A stretch of DNA of 64,000 bases from Flectonema sp. DT1601. Its lineage: Eukaryota; Euglenozoa; Diplonemea; Diplonemida; Diplonemidae. Positions 50,501 through 58,561 of the stretch are shown one piece after another. The notes beneath the pieces were generated by a model that made no database searches, had not been told where the DNA came from, and was given only the letters and a program-made list of their open reading frames with translations. The position numbers were made by a program, and so were the translations under genes. The stretch's first letter is position 1, and each line of letters begins with the position of its first letter. The DNA is taken from contig OZ025793.1 of NCBI GenBank assembly GCA_964019425.1, forward strand, positions 1,400,324 through 1,464,323, read 5' to 3'.

Positions 50501-51391
50501 CGCTGGTGTCAATAACAGTGACGCTAAACTTGGGAGTCTTGTACTTGGAGCCGCTATCAAAGGTGGCGGAGTTTTCAATTACTTTAGGAGTATTTGTGAT
50601 AAATATGGTGGTGTTTATAGTATTTATTCGCAATATTGCAATTGAATTACAATTCGAGCTCTACAAACGTGTTGATGAGAACATGGACGGTGACGTCACT
50701 TGTGAAGAAGTCAGCGGCTTCATCCGAACTCATTGGGATGAGGCAAAGCCTTCCTTCCTCCGTTCATCTAAAGAACGAAACATTATTAAAGTAAGGAAAT
50801 CTATTGGTCACAAATGGATTAGCGCATCGAAAGAACAAAAGAAGACCTTAGAATCTGACGGGAAGACCTGCAACGATGAGAGACCAACTGTTCCATCCAC
50901 CTTTGGTTACTACCTCGAACTCTACGATACTGAGCAGCATCGCCAAAATAGGTTTGTAGCTTATAATTTGTTGTTGTCTTGCTATTTTTAATAAAATTAA
51001 TGCTGCCGACATCTTTTTCGCTGTTGCGGTTATAAAAATATCAAAAATAATAAAACAGATTCCGCATTCTTAAAGGTTATCAGCAGAATACTGTTCTTCC
51101 ATCGCGAAATGTGCCGCACCTTGACGAGGAAGGTCTTTCAAACTATTGGAAGGTATCATACGGAGAGGTACTTGTTGACAACAAGCAATCATTTGAGGTG
51201 TGTATCGTTTTACTGTTGGATATGATTTCCTATTCATGTTTCGAATTATTTCTCCAAAGACAATCAAACAGCGTGACAACTACTCTGACGATTCAGGAGA
51301 GCATGGCAGTACGGGGTTTGAATCTCCACATGCAAGTATGGACATCAATGCTCCTGATAATGATAACAATTCCAGCGACACCGATCTTTAG
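14514..51391 (+). CDS. Giant secreted, multi-pass membrane protein of 12,158 residues in six exons
   Basis: Exons: 14514-22206, 22284-33877, 33955-45799, 45866-50951, 51059-51197 and 51272-51391. Phases match at all five junctions, and the total of 36,477 bases is exactly 12,158 codons plus TAG. Order of parts, with residues: signal peptide (1-22); Cys-rich domain (23-230); acidic Pro-rich repeat (419-686); EGF/ShKT-like array (715-2634); PAN-like then WSC-like domains (3140-3613); mixed Cys-rich and EGF modules; Gly/Met nonapeptide arrays (6692-7023 and 7455-8123); laminin-type EGF (8213-8526); IPT/TIG-like folds (9105-9352 and later); first membrane span (10913-10936); cytosolic B-box; six-span block; EF-hand (11981-11992). 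It is most simply a surface adhesin/receptor (inferred). I know no close homologue. Confidence 0.85.
15768..16571 (+). repeat. Coding tandem repeat: acidic Pro-rich octapeptide (PEDAPEEA type)
   Basis: About 30 copies of an 8-residue (24-bp) unit cycling Pro-Glu-Asp-Ala/Pro-Pro-Glu-Glu-Ala, with some units lengthened by EEAAPEEA. It is highly acidic and Pro-rich, so it probably forms an extended, stiff spacer between the N-terminal domain and the EGF array. Codons vary (GAC/GAT, CCC/CCT), showing selection on protein rather than perfect DNA copying. Confidence 0.9.
17367..18401 (+). repeat. Three near-identical 345-bp units within the EGF/ShKT array
   Basis: Units 17367-17711, 17712-18056 and 18057-18401 differ at only a handful of bases (for example GAT/AAT in PFAI[DN]IGG), while neighbouring units are strongly diverged. 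This is a recent tandem triplication of exactly one 115-residue module. Confidence 0.95.
22207..22283 (+). other. Giant gene intron 1
   Basis: 77 bases, GTATGTTATT...AACAAAACAG, phase 1. Splicing joins CPGD to TTCLDIDGQINS and rebuilds an EGF-like unit. Confidence 0.9.
25200..25430 (+). other. WSC-like domain in the giant gene
   Basis: WEGCFFDDTESRAM, then CYIRCAKYSYFGIQYNDQG and ECWCSNKIN, match the WSC carbohydrate-binding pattern (GC..D....C...C......G....ECwC). PAN/apple-like Cys patterns precede it around 24030-24600. Confidence 0.6.
33878..33954 (+). other. Giant gene intron 2
   Basis: 77 bases, GTATGTCGTC...AATAACAAACAG, phase 0, joining FTVSQ to VSDYNDID. The nearer AG at 33940 would break the frame. 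Confidence 0.9.
34741..35736 (+). repeat. Gly/Met nonapeptide array 1 (RTX-like)
   Basis: About 37 units of nine residues, GGEGG[D/N]P[M/T]M or GGEGGNQMM. The unit fits the RTX calcium-binding consensus GGxGxDxUx, with Met in the large-hydrophobic place. Synonymous changes (GGT/GGC, GAA) are scattered, so copies are similar but not fresh. Confidence 0.9.
37030..39036 (+). repeat. Gly/Met nonapeptide array 2 (RTX-like)
   Basis: It opens with about 15 perfect GGEGGDPMM units in a row (to about 37480). It then alternates GGEGGDPMM with the eight-residue GGEGGNQM and GGGGGDPMM, for roughly 75 units in all. Higher-order blocks of several units are themselves repeated (compare 37800-37990 with 38080-38270), showing expansion by unequal exchange. 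Confidence 0.9.
39304..40245 (+). other. Laminin-type EGF repeats in the giant gene
   Basis: Successive CxCxxxGxC modules such as GCNNHGTCTNQGTCHC, CSCGNGKCNTTSPDG, CKECKIGFYGAACTKVC and CRCNRHGKCKQLTGEC, with typical GFYG or GYWG turns. A short tandem set of laminin/tenascin-like EGF domains follows the second Gly/Met array. Confidence 0.75.
41980..42720 (+). other. IPT/TIG-like Ig folds in the giant gene
   Basis: Two stretches carry the IPT signature. One is VPNVADAPSAGTIITVTGDGF and the other is LPTGPYNKGVVITVKGAGF, each followed by a Cys-containing strand. A third, weaker one begins near 43590 (GSTVPFRIKGWFF). Such domains are common in ectodomains near the membrane. Confidence 0.5.
45800..45865 (+). 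other. Giant gene intron 3
   Basis: 66 bases, GTATGTATTT...AACAAACAG, phase 1. Confidence 0.9.
47472..50709 (+). other. Membrane and signalling module of the giant protein (multi-span, B-box, EF-hand)
   Basis: The first span is FVLLGLSGVVILVVVLIMVA. A semi-hydrophobic KMLMNHIQVSTLAGDF follows, then the span at 47746-47830 (FIAWMLLPIIIIVVPGLVMI). A 700-residue Arg/Ser-rich loop carries a B-box-like finger at 49810-49926 (CELC...CPMC..SYCEVC...H...H). Six hydrophobic segments lie at 50002-50645, and an EF-hand loop DENMDGDVTCEE at 50674-50709. The helical pattern resembles C-terminal modules of other large protist surface proteins and TRP-like families (from memory). Confidence 0.65.
50952..51058 (+). 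other. Giant gene intron 4
   Basis: 107 bases, GTTTGTAGC...AATAAAACAG, phase 2, joining RQNR to FRILKGYQQ. The donor is less standard than the others. Confidence 0.8.
51198..51271 (+). other. Giant gene intron 5
   Basis: 74 bases, GTGTGTATCG...ATCAAACAG, phase 0. A nearer AG at 51259 would also keep frame and add four residues. Confidence 0.7.
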
Positions 51392-51827
51392 TTGCCTCAT
51401 GGCATCTTACATTTTTAATATACTTTTTATTTTTTTTTATTTTATTAGTTCATAGCTCGCGATATGCTAAGATTCTCCAAATTCTCACTTCTCTATTTTC
51501 CATTTGCTTAACTGCACCCATCCGTTTGTAACGTTTTAAAAATTTCTTCCATTTACACAAAATTTACACTACGAATTAACATAACACGGCACAAGAAAAT
51601 TACAACGCGAGTTGTGCTTCTGAGATATGAATCAACTTCTCACCAGGGCTTCTCCTTTGCATTATCAGTCTTACAATTTGTATCTTTTTAATTCGAATAT
51701 CTTTGCGGACACTTCTTTGATCCTTTCTTTAGTTCAGATTAACATTAACTCCGTTGACGTCTCCTTAAGATCCCCTCGATTCCCTTGCGTACAATACAAG
51801 ACTGGTGAGGCAATCTTTTTAAGTACG

Positions 51828-52033
51828 GCACAGTTATGACCAAACTGATGTCATCTCACCTGATCCTTTTGTTTTCATTTCTTGCTGAGTGATATGGCAA
51901 TGTGCTGCCCAATTTTTGTGCTTTTATAAAGCTTTCAAGGGTAAGCCCGCAGTACAATTATTATACTGTTCCGGGGGTTCTATTTTCTTTCGGTGGTATG
52001 TGGGCATATGGCACACATGGTCGTATTATAAAG
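51828..52033. repeat. Dispersed repeat family A, copy 2
   Basis: Same-orientation partner of 363-586, with the identical 63-bp core at 51858-51920 and conserved outer blocks. Its spacing differs by small insertions and deletions. Confidence 0.75.
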
Positions 52034-52063
52034 TAAGATGCTAATAAAGATCCACCTCCCCCC

Positions 52064-52139
52064 GACAGAATCCAGTTATAATGATTCATGTCTAATTTGT
52101 TGCGTGTTAACCTTGATTTATTTATCCAAGTCCCCCCCA
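52064..52139. repeat. Dispersed repeat family B, copy 1
   Basis: 76 bp matching 58184-58259 with three visible mismatches (about 96%), same orientation. It starts GACAGAATC and ends in AAGTCCCCCCC. It lies directly after repeat A copy 2, so A and B may be parts of one larger element. Confidence 0.8.
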
Positions 52140-52172
52140 CTCTCAGATCATTTCTCTTTTTCTTTTCTTCAG

Positions 52173-52326
52173 TTGTTTTCAACCTGTTAGCTTCTGGGAG
52201 CTAGAAGAAGTCGGTTGTACGCAAGCTGGTGCGAATTATCGGACCCTTCTTCAAGATTCCATTGCTGCTCGTTATTTGTATTTTAAAGAGCTATTCCTAA
52301 ACAAAAAAGGAACAAACAAAATTTAA
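52173..52326 (+). pseudogene. Exon-like open stretch (about 50 codons) after a strong acceptor
   Basis: A tract TTTCTCTTTTTCTTTTCTTCAG ending at 52172 is followed by a frame (offset one base) reading QPVSFWELEEVGCTQAGANY and onward to TAA at 52324-52326. The composition looks protein-like, but I recognise no family. It could be the last exon of a decayed gene whose other exons are gone. Confidence 0.25.
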
Positions 52327-52906
52327 ATTTTTTTATTTGGTTTGGTTGGTCACTTATTCGAATGGTGTTATCTGAAGCAAAACAGAATATTATTTGAATA
52401 CAACTTGCTGAGCTTTCTTACGGAAGTTTTCGGATTATTAACAACAAATAATTAGTCGCTGGCTCTGCAGGGCAGTGCAAGTATTTTATGTTTTCCCTCT
52501 CAAGCTGACTTAATATAAGTTATATCTCTCTTACTATTTCCTTCCACGTTGGTTAGCGATAACTACATGTTCTACAGCACACTACATTACATGTTTTTGC
52601 GTTCATTGCTGAAGCCGCAGATACGATCTGTTACCATTGGTCTAAGGTTTGTAGTTCTTCAAGCCAAGCTATCAAATTGCGCACGGATAACACGCAATAA
52701 GCGCTCCTCTTACCCTGGATCCTGAGGTTTGGCAAAAGTAGCGTCTCGATTCAAAGAAGGTTTATACAAAAAAAACCGTTAGGTACGACAAAGGCATCAT
52801 TGTTGACTTTATACTGGGAGATGATGTCACTTCAGAAACTATTGTTTCGAAATTATAAATCATGTTACTTCTATTTTTTCATGCTCCCTTAATAAATAAA
52901 GTAATC

Positions 52907-53011
52907 ATGATTTCGGAACAGACACCGATGGATGTGGATACTACGATAGTTGATAATAAATTTAATTTTCATTTCCCGGATCAGGAACAGCAAGCACAAG
53001 CGACTGCATAA
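52907..53011 (+). CDS. Short ORF of 34 codons, unrecognised
   Basis: ATG 52907 to TAA 53009-53011 encodes a short acidic peptide (MISEQTPMDVDTT... ending QQAQATA). There is no acceptor tract directly upstream and no known motif. It could be chance or a remnant exon. Confidence 0.15.
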   Translation: MISEQTPMDVDTTIVDNKFNFHFPDQEQQAQATA

Positions 53012-53132
53012 TCATAGTATCAAGTTACCCCCCATTCATCTCGCTCTAAAGTGAAGCCTCTGTCATTTTTTCAGTTAACCTTCTTGCCTATCTTAGTATT
53101 GTAGTAAAGTTTATTACTTTTCCTACATCGTC

Positions 53133-53152
53133 GAACTAATACCCGCATTCAG
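53133..53152 (+). promoter_or_regulatory. 3' splice-acceptor-like site 22 nt before ATG 53175
   Basis: An AG at the end of ATACCCGCATTCAG (53152) precedes the ATG of the Crinkler-like gene, at the same spacing as in the left-hand genes. Confidence 0.4.
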
Positions 53153-53174
53153 CATAGACCGAAGCTCTTCAAAT

Positions 53175-55886
53175 ATGGATGAACAACCAATCAAAGACTT
53201 TCGGCTTCAGTTAGCAGAAAAAGCTTATGCTGATAGAGAGAAGCGGAAGAAGGAATTGGAGGAGAAGATCGAGAAATGGCAGGAAAGGCTGGTGGATGTC
53301 AAGTTCGGAGATATCTCTGAAGACAAGAAGATGTACATCGAGGATCAGCTGAATACTAACATCGCCAAAGCTGAGAATGAGAAAGCACAACTTAATGATC
53401 AATTGACGGCGAATCTGCAATTGGCAATGAGGTATGCTTTTTGCTTTTTTTTACCCATTACGGACGGGGGTAAAAACCGGTTTTTTGACTTTTTTTGAAA
53501 AAAGAGCAAAAGGGGAAAAAGTTTCGGGGAAAACCTGTCTGTACAGGTCTGACCATTTATTTGTATTGGTCACAGTACAGCCCTTCGGACTGATTGTTTT
53601 CTTACATGACAGCAGTCAAAGTTACAGTTGAAGTTAGAACATTGTTTCTAGTCAAAAGAAGCCTTGTTGCTGAACTTAGGTTGTGACTTGTTTTCTACTT
53701 TACCATGAGTTTTATTGAAAAGCTGTTTTACTTACCGTTTAGTTAACCTTCCCAACACTAAAACAGGGTGGTCACAAAGTGGAATATTTGTTAGAGTGTG
53801 ATAATGAAGAAGGAAATGCGATCTTGAAGAGATGGGAACACCTAAAGTTCGATCCTTATAAACAAAAGTTGATTTGTCGCGAAAGTGCAAAAGAAATAAT
53901 CCTTGACTATGCTACGAAGGTGCGGAAGGACGAGAAATATTGGACTCAAGACAATAAATCAAAGTTGCTGACTTCGTATGGAGTGAAAGGTACAGGCAAA
54001 ACAGCGGTCATGCGAGCAATGGTCGGATTCAAGGAGAAGCCAGGGTGGGTTCAGGCAGCTGACCCAAATGCAAGGGCCGTCACGTCTTCCTTCAATGAAT
54101 CTGGTGACTGGGTTAGCAAGTTCAAAGGTGATTACAAGAAAATGGATCCAGACATTGCATACGGTAGGCACATCTTAAGGTACAACGGAATGCGTGAAGA
54201 GGATTAGAAGCTTCAAAACTGCTGTGTTCCTCCTGCGGAAAAAGCTTGGGCAAACAACCCAAGGCACCCTGGTCATTGGGATTGATGAACTCGATTGAGG
54301 AAACAGCTAGCGAAGTGATGAGCAGTCTAATGCCGCTGCAAGATTATACCGTTGGAAATCCCAGTGAATATGGGGGTCCGGTCATCTTTGTCATGTCCGC
54401 ATTAACTGTATCTTTCGCTTCGAAAGTGCAAACTGCTTCAGGTCGCCCTATCCTGACAAACATCCCCCTGCTTAACTTGCCACAGGCTGAAGCGTTCGAT
54501 CTCCTCCCTGCTGACATCAGAAGTGCTGCAAAGAAAGATGGACGGATTCAAAAGCTGATTAACCAATGTGGTGGGAATCCACGGGCTTTGTTTGAAGGTG
54601 TCATGAACTCAAGAGACTACCTTGTAAAGGGAGACCAAGAGGTGTATGATAGCGATATTGCCAAAGCCCGATCGACAATTCTTAAAGAGTGCAAGATAAT
54701 AAGTACAATTCAGGGTCACACTCTGATGGACATTGTTTCTACTTGGTTCGCGGTTCAAGAACCCACTGAAGAATGGAGGGATACCATGCGTGGTGCAGGA
54801 TTCCTCCAACCTGTTCAGGGTAAGGATTCCAATGAGATATTTTTCCCGCTGATGCTTGCTGAGTGGGCAAAAAGAAAGCAGTTGGGTTCTCTCATGTCGC
54901 ACCACATTGCAGGCTGCTATGACAGCGACGATCAGATAATGACGGGACAAGAGAAGCGGGTCGAGCATCTGTTAATGCACTATGAGATAGTTCGAAAGGT
55001 GGCATACCATCATCTGCAGATTGAGCCACAGATCGGTGAATTCTTCAACCACTCAACTGTCACTGCTGCAACAAAAGCTACCGATCGTAAATGCGAACTG
55101 CTTGAGGCTAACGATACGTTCCTGATCGAAATTGATAGGTCTAACAACTTAGTCTGTCATGTTTCGAAGTTTACGGAGCTTGCTGACAGTCATTGGAAAA
55201 AATTCAGCAATGGGCACACTCTCTACTCCGATCTCCCCAACGAAAAAGGAATTGAATACATCACACCCCACTTTCGCCTGATCAATGGAAAGTCAGTCCT
55301 CACAGCAGAAGTGTGCCAGATCAAATATACACAGTCGGCTGATTGGCCCAATTGGCAAGAGAAGCTCAAGACATCACCTGGGGTGAAAGCACTCAACAAG
55401 AAGAAGATCCCCTGGTTTGCTGTGTACTACGTTAGCCATTCCTCTATTCCCCAGACATACAAGACCGACTGTATTCATTTTCCGAAAGACGCCCTGGACA
55501 AGTTCACTGCTCCGTTAGGGATACTGCACGTTGAGAAGGAAACACTGAAATTCCCCCTTTCTGGTAGAGTTACTAAGAGAGGTAAAAGCCATGTGTCTGA
55601 GGAAAATGACTACGATGATGATACTGAAGATACAGAAGCCTCTGGTACTTCGATACTTCCTACTCAAACATTAACATCATCGATTGATAAACAACAACAG
55701 GATAAGATAACTAAAAATTTACAGCAAGGCAAAAGAGCAATTTCAGAGAAAAGGTTAAGATCAAGCAGTACAGATAGTGAACCTTGTCTAAACTCTGCAA
55801 ACAATCTTGCTAAAGATAAATATGTGAAGAAAAGACATAACTTCACATCAAAAGAAGTGCACAATGTACCTCGCTCTCGTAAGTGA
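53175..55886 (+). pseudogene. Crinkler/STAND-type P-loop effector-like gene with nuclease-like C-terminus, broken
   Basis: Parts in order: a Lys/Glu-rich coiled-coil N-terminal exon, an intron-like gap, and a P-loop NTPase domain with Walker A GVKGTGKT near 53990. A Walker B-like segment follows near 54270, then a long helical region. Around 55250-55400 is a restriction-endonuclease-like core with an ExxQIK-type motif (AEVCQIKY). A low-complexity Ser/Thr/Lys-rich tail ends it. This matches the Crinkler-RHS-type layout (P-loop ATPase plus PD-(D/E)xK nuclease) known from oomycetes, chytrids and other protists. It looks broken, with about two or three breaks. The domains are otherwise well kept, so the decay is recent. 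It lies in the repeat-rich third of the window. Confidence 0.55.
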
Positions 55887-56105
55887 ACTTTAGATTATCC
55901 TCAAAACGTTATACTTTTTGTTTTCATAACAAAAGAGTGTGCCGCTAGTGGTGTGCTACGAACTAGCTAGAATAAGAACTGTTTTTTTCTTTTAACTTCG
56001 GTTAAGTGTAAGTTGTAACGGACTACAGGGCATGGGGATGCTCAACCTGTTAGTACGTGGTCCCCGACAACGTCTTCTGGTCAGTAAGACAAAAAATATA
56101 GTTTT

Positions 56106-56244
56106 CTCTTTTTATGTTTACTTTTTTCTAAACGTAATTTTCTTTGATTAACAACTACAAATATTTTCCAGTCAAGTACCTGATATTAATTTTGTTTTTA
56201 ATACCTAAAGAGTTGTTACTGTTTTTACATTGTCAAAGTTTCAC
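56106..56244. repeat. Degenerate dispersed repeat, copy 2
   Basis: It shares ordered blocks with 687-804 in the same orientation, ending in ATTGTCAAAGTTTCA. Diverged. Confidence 0.4.
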
Positions 56245-56539
56245 CCCTTTCTGGGGCAATGCTGAGACATCGCCCATGGTTGTCACCTGCTAAGCTGCCT
56301 TCTCGGATCCCGCGGGTTCTTTTGAGAATGTTCTAATCTGCCGCTTCTAACCTCTTTTGTTATTCCTGTTCTTCCATCCTTTCTTTTCAACCATTTGAAT
56401 ATGTGGAATCATAATTTGTTTTGGTATCGTTATGTTATGTCAACGATGTGCCAACACAAATAGAATTCCTTTTTTGTCCTTTTTTGATGGTTTCTTCAAA
56501 GTCTCTTATGTGGCTTTGAACGTTTCTGGTATTTTTCTA

Positions 56540-56690
56540 GCCTGTAGCCAGCCTGTGTGATTGGACTGCTTTTATGACATCAGTCTATGGCTGAATCTTT
56601 TTTAACCTACACAGCTTTCAGCCTATGTGGCTGGATTGCTTTTTTAAAATAAATCACGCTGGTGCCAACCTGTATCGTTGGTCTGCCCCT
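56540..56690. repeat. Degenerate short direct repeats
   Basis: CAGCCTGTGTGATTGGACTG and CAGCCTATGTGGCTGGATTG, each followed by CTTTT, recur about 75 bases apart. Two weaker relatives lie nearby (GTCTATGGCTGAATC and CCTGTATCGTTGGTCTGC). Confidence 0.4.
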
Positions 56691-57812
56691 GCAAATCTTA
56701 TGACTTCGCTCACAAGGGATGAACTGAACCTGGTGTCGGATTTGAACGTCCACACCCACAAATAGTGATAGCAATATTAGTAGCTGAAACATTTTGAGAT
56801 GGAAGTATGTGTAGTATGTTTTTGGTCATTGTTGTGTCTCAATGGATGGGTTTTATAGAACGTCGCTCTTTAGCAAAACCAAGTATCTATTTTATCTGTA
56901 ACATACAAGACCGACTGTTAGTACAGAAGTTACAGGTGATAAGCATATTGAGGTCCCCCCTATTCCCATGAAGGACAATTCTGTAAGATCTCTTGTAGTT
57001 CTCGCATAGAACTTAGAAGGACACAGGAGATGGTATTATTTCGGTAAAACCTCCCCACTCTGGACTTTGCCCAACATTTAATGTTGAACTATGTAATTGT
57101 TGCTAACAACCCTCATGTTATTCCAAACTTATTTTGGTTTTTATGTGTTAGTTTTATTGTTTTTTATCTTTTTTTATTTTCTTATTTGCAAAACTTAAAT
57201 GAGATTATTCGAGTCCGTGTCATGCGGTCTCGTTCTCCTTTTGCAAAGATTCTTCACAAAGCTTTTATTATTTGTGTGATGTAGGTTTTTCCTCCTTAGT
57301 TTGGCAGTCTTGCTTTTCTCTTATGTTCACTTTAAGTAAAAAAGAAAAAAAAAAAAAGATTATTATTTTTGGTAATCAAGTCGTTTTAATTGTCAACTCT
57401 TTAACAGAGAATGGATATTATCAATTTGGTGATATGGTATATTTCAGATGTCTTTTTTTTATATTAGTTGTCAAAAACAGGTTGTAGAAATATATAAAAA
57501 AAATTGATTCAAAATTTTGATACTCAAAAACTGCCCACTCAGAAGTGACATTGTTTCCTTACAACTCATTAATAAAGTCAGAGAAGATGTTTTTTTGTGA
57601 GAGGATGAGATAGACAAACATGGTTTTCAGCTTTTTCTTAGTTGCTCATTTTTTGGTAGATGGCTGCTCAGATCTCTCACCAACTAGCTTCATTCTTTAT
57701 ACAGTCTTATGTTATTACTTTGCAAGTGTGTTGTGTGTTGGGGGATTTCACCAGACTAAAAAATATAATCAAAAGAAGGAACGATTGACAGGCGCTGTGA
57801 CTAAAAGTCCAG

Positions 57813-57983
57813 ATGTCGGTAAAAACATCTGACGAAGTGGAAGGGTTGATATTCTGCTTGGTAGCTTCCATAGTTCAGAGTCAGCCTACTGCTGATTGCG
57901 GAACATTGCAGTGCGGTACCGGATACGTCTGTAAGATGTTGCGGTGTTTACCCAGAATGTGTTGCAAAGATGGCAGCAGCTAA
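57813..57983 (+). CDS. Small Cys-rich, possibly secreted protein (56 residues) or remnant of a larger one
   Basis: ATG 57813 to TAA 57981-57983. A hydrophobic stretch GLIFCLVASIVQSQ resembles a signal peptide core ending before PTADCGTLQCGTGYVCK, which has the CxxLxCxxGxxC pattern of repeated secreted Cys-rich proteins. A second copy of that pattern (NDCASLNCLPGTVC) follows at 57986-58027 in another frame. This suggests the ORF is the first exon or the decayed front of a longer repeat protein. No acceptor tract lies directly upstream. Confidence 0.35.
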   Translation: MSVKTSDEVEGLIFCLVASIVQSQPTADCGTLQCGTGYVCKMLRCLPRMCCKDGSS

Positions 57984-57985
57984 TG

Positions 57986-58035
57986 ATTGTGCAAGCCTTA
58001 ATTGCCTTCCTGGAACTGTCTGTGGGCAGTGCCGG
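57986..58035 (+). pseudogene. Second Cys-rich repeat unit, out of frame with the preceding ORF
   Basis: NDCASLNCLPGTVCGQC repeats the CxxLxCxxGxxC pattern of the ORF just upstream but is in a different frame. It is either a decayed downstream repeat or an exon reached by splicing (a GTAAG lies after GYVC). Confidence 0.35.
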
Positions 58036-58183
58036 TTCTTTTTATTAAAGGCCATTGTAAGTCCAGAATCTGAAAAAAACTGATCTTAGAATTGTTTGGT
58101 TCCTCCCCTCCCATCCCTCCCATCCCATCCCCCCCCAGCATTTCTTTCTCTGGTAGTTTATTTAAAGCATGCGATTTTGTGTG

Positions 58184-58259
58184 GACAGAATCTAGTTATG
58201 ATGATTCATGTCTAATTTGTTGCGTGTTAACCTTGGTTTATTTATCCAAGTCCCCCCCA
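58184..58259. repeat. Dispersed repeat family B, copy 2
   Basis: Partner of 52064-52139 with three mismatches. It is flanked by C-rich stretches (58105-58137 and 58252-58270), as the other copy is. Confidence 0.8.
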
Positions 58260-58561
58260 CCCCCCACCCCCGAGAACTATGATCCACCTCCACGCGTTGT
58301 TCTTGGATAGTCTCTATCTCGAGATGAACTAATCGATCCTTTTTATTTTTCTTTTAGACTCACTTCTTCCTCTCATTTTTTGATGTTAGCTGGATATCAG
58401 CTTTATGGTTCTTCTTCTTAAGACCGGCTTTCGCATGTTCTCTGTTTGTTCCCCGTTCTAACTCATTAACCGAAAACGTCTTTCGACCGGGGTCTTTTTC
58501 TGTATCGCTATGCAAATAATAGATGCTTGTCTAGACTTTTCCCAAAGAGGAGCAGTGCCTG

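Larger units (their letters stand above)
51392..53174. other. 1.8-kb repeat-bearing gap with two exon-like scraps
   Basis: After the giant gene's stop the DNA becomes AT-rich and repeat-bearing. It contains dispersed repeat A copy 2, repeat B copy 1, an exon-like frame at 52173-52326 and a 34-codon ORF at 52907-53011. No full gene is seen. Confidence 0.55.
55887..57812. other. 1.9-kb AT-rich gap with degenerate repeats, no gene seen
   Basis: Only low-complexity or short frames. It holds the partner of the 687-804 repeat (56106-56244) and a run of degenerate AGCCTGTGTGATTGGACTGC-like units (56540-56690). A short string identical to part of the Crinkler-like gene (ACATACAAGACCGACTGT near 56904) may be chance or a scrap of a second copy. 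Confidence 0.5.

Noticed and set aside
51396-58440. Retroelement or DNA-transposon coding region in the repeat-rich third
   Set aside because: I could not find reverse transcriptase, integrase or transposase motifs, nor terminal repeats. Only short noncoding repeats are supported.
1-58561. tRNA or rRNA genes
   Set aside because: No cloverleaf with A and B boxes or conserved rRNA core was recognised by eye on either strand. A tRNAscan or Infernal run would be decisive.
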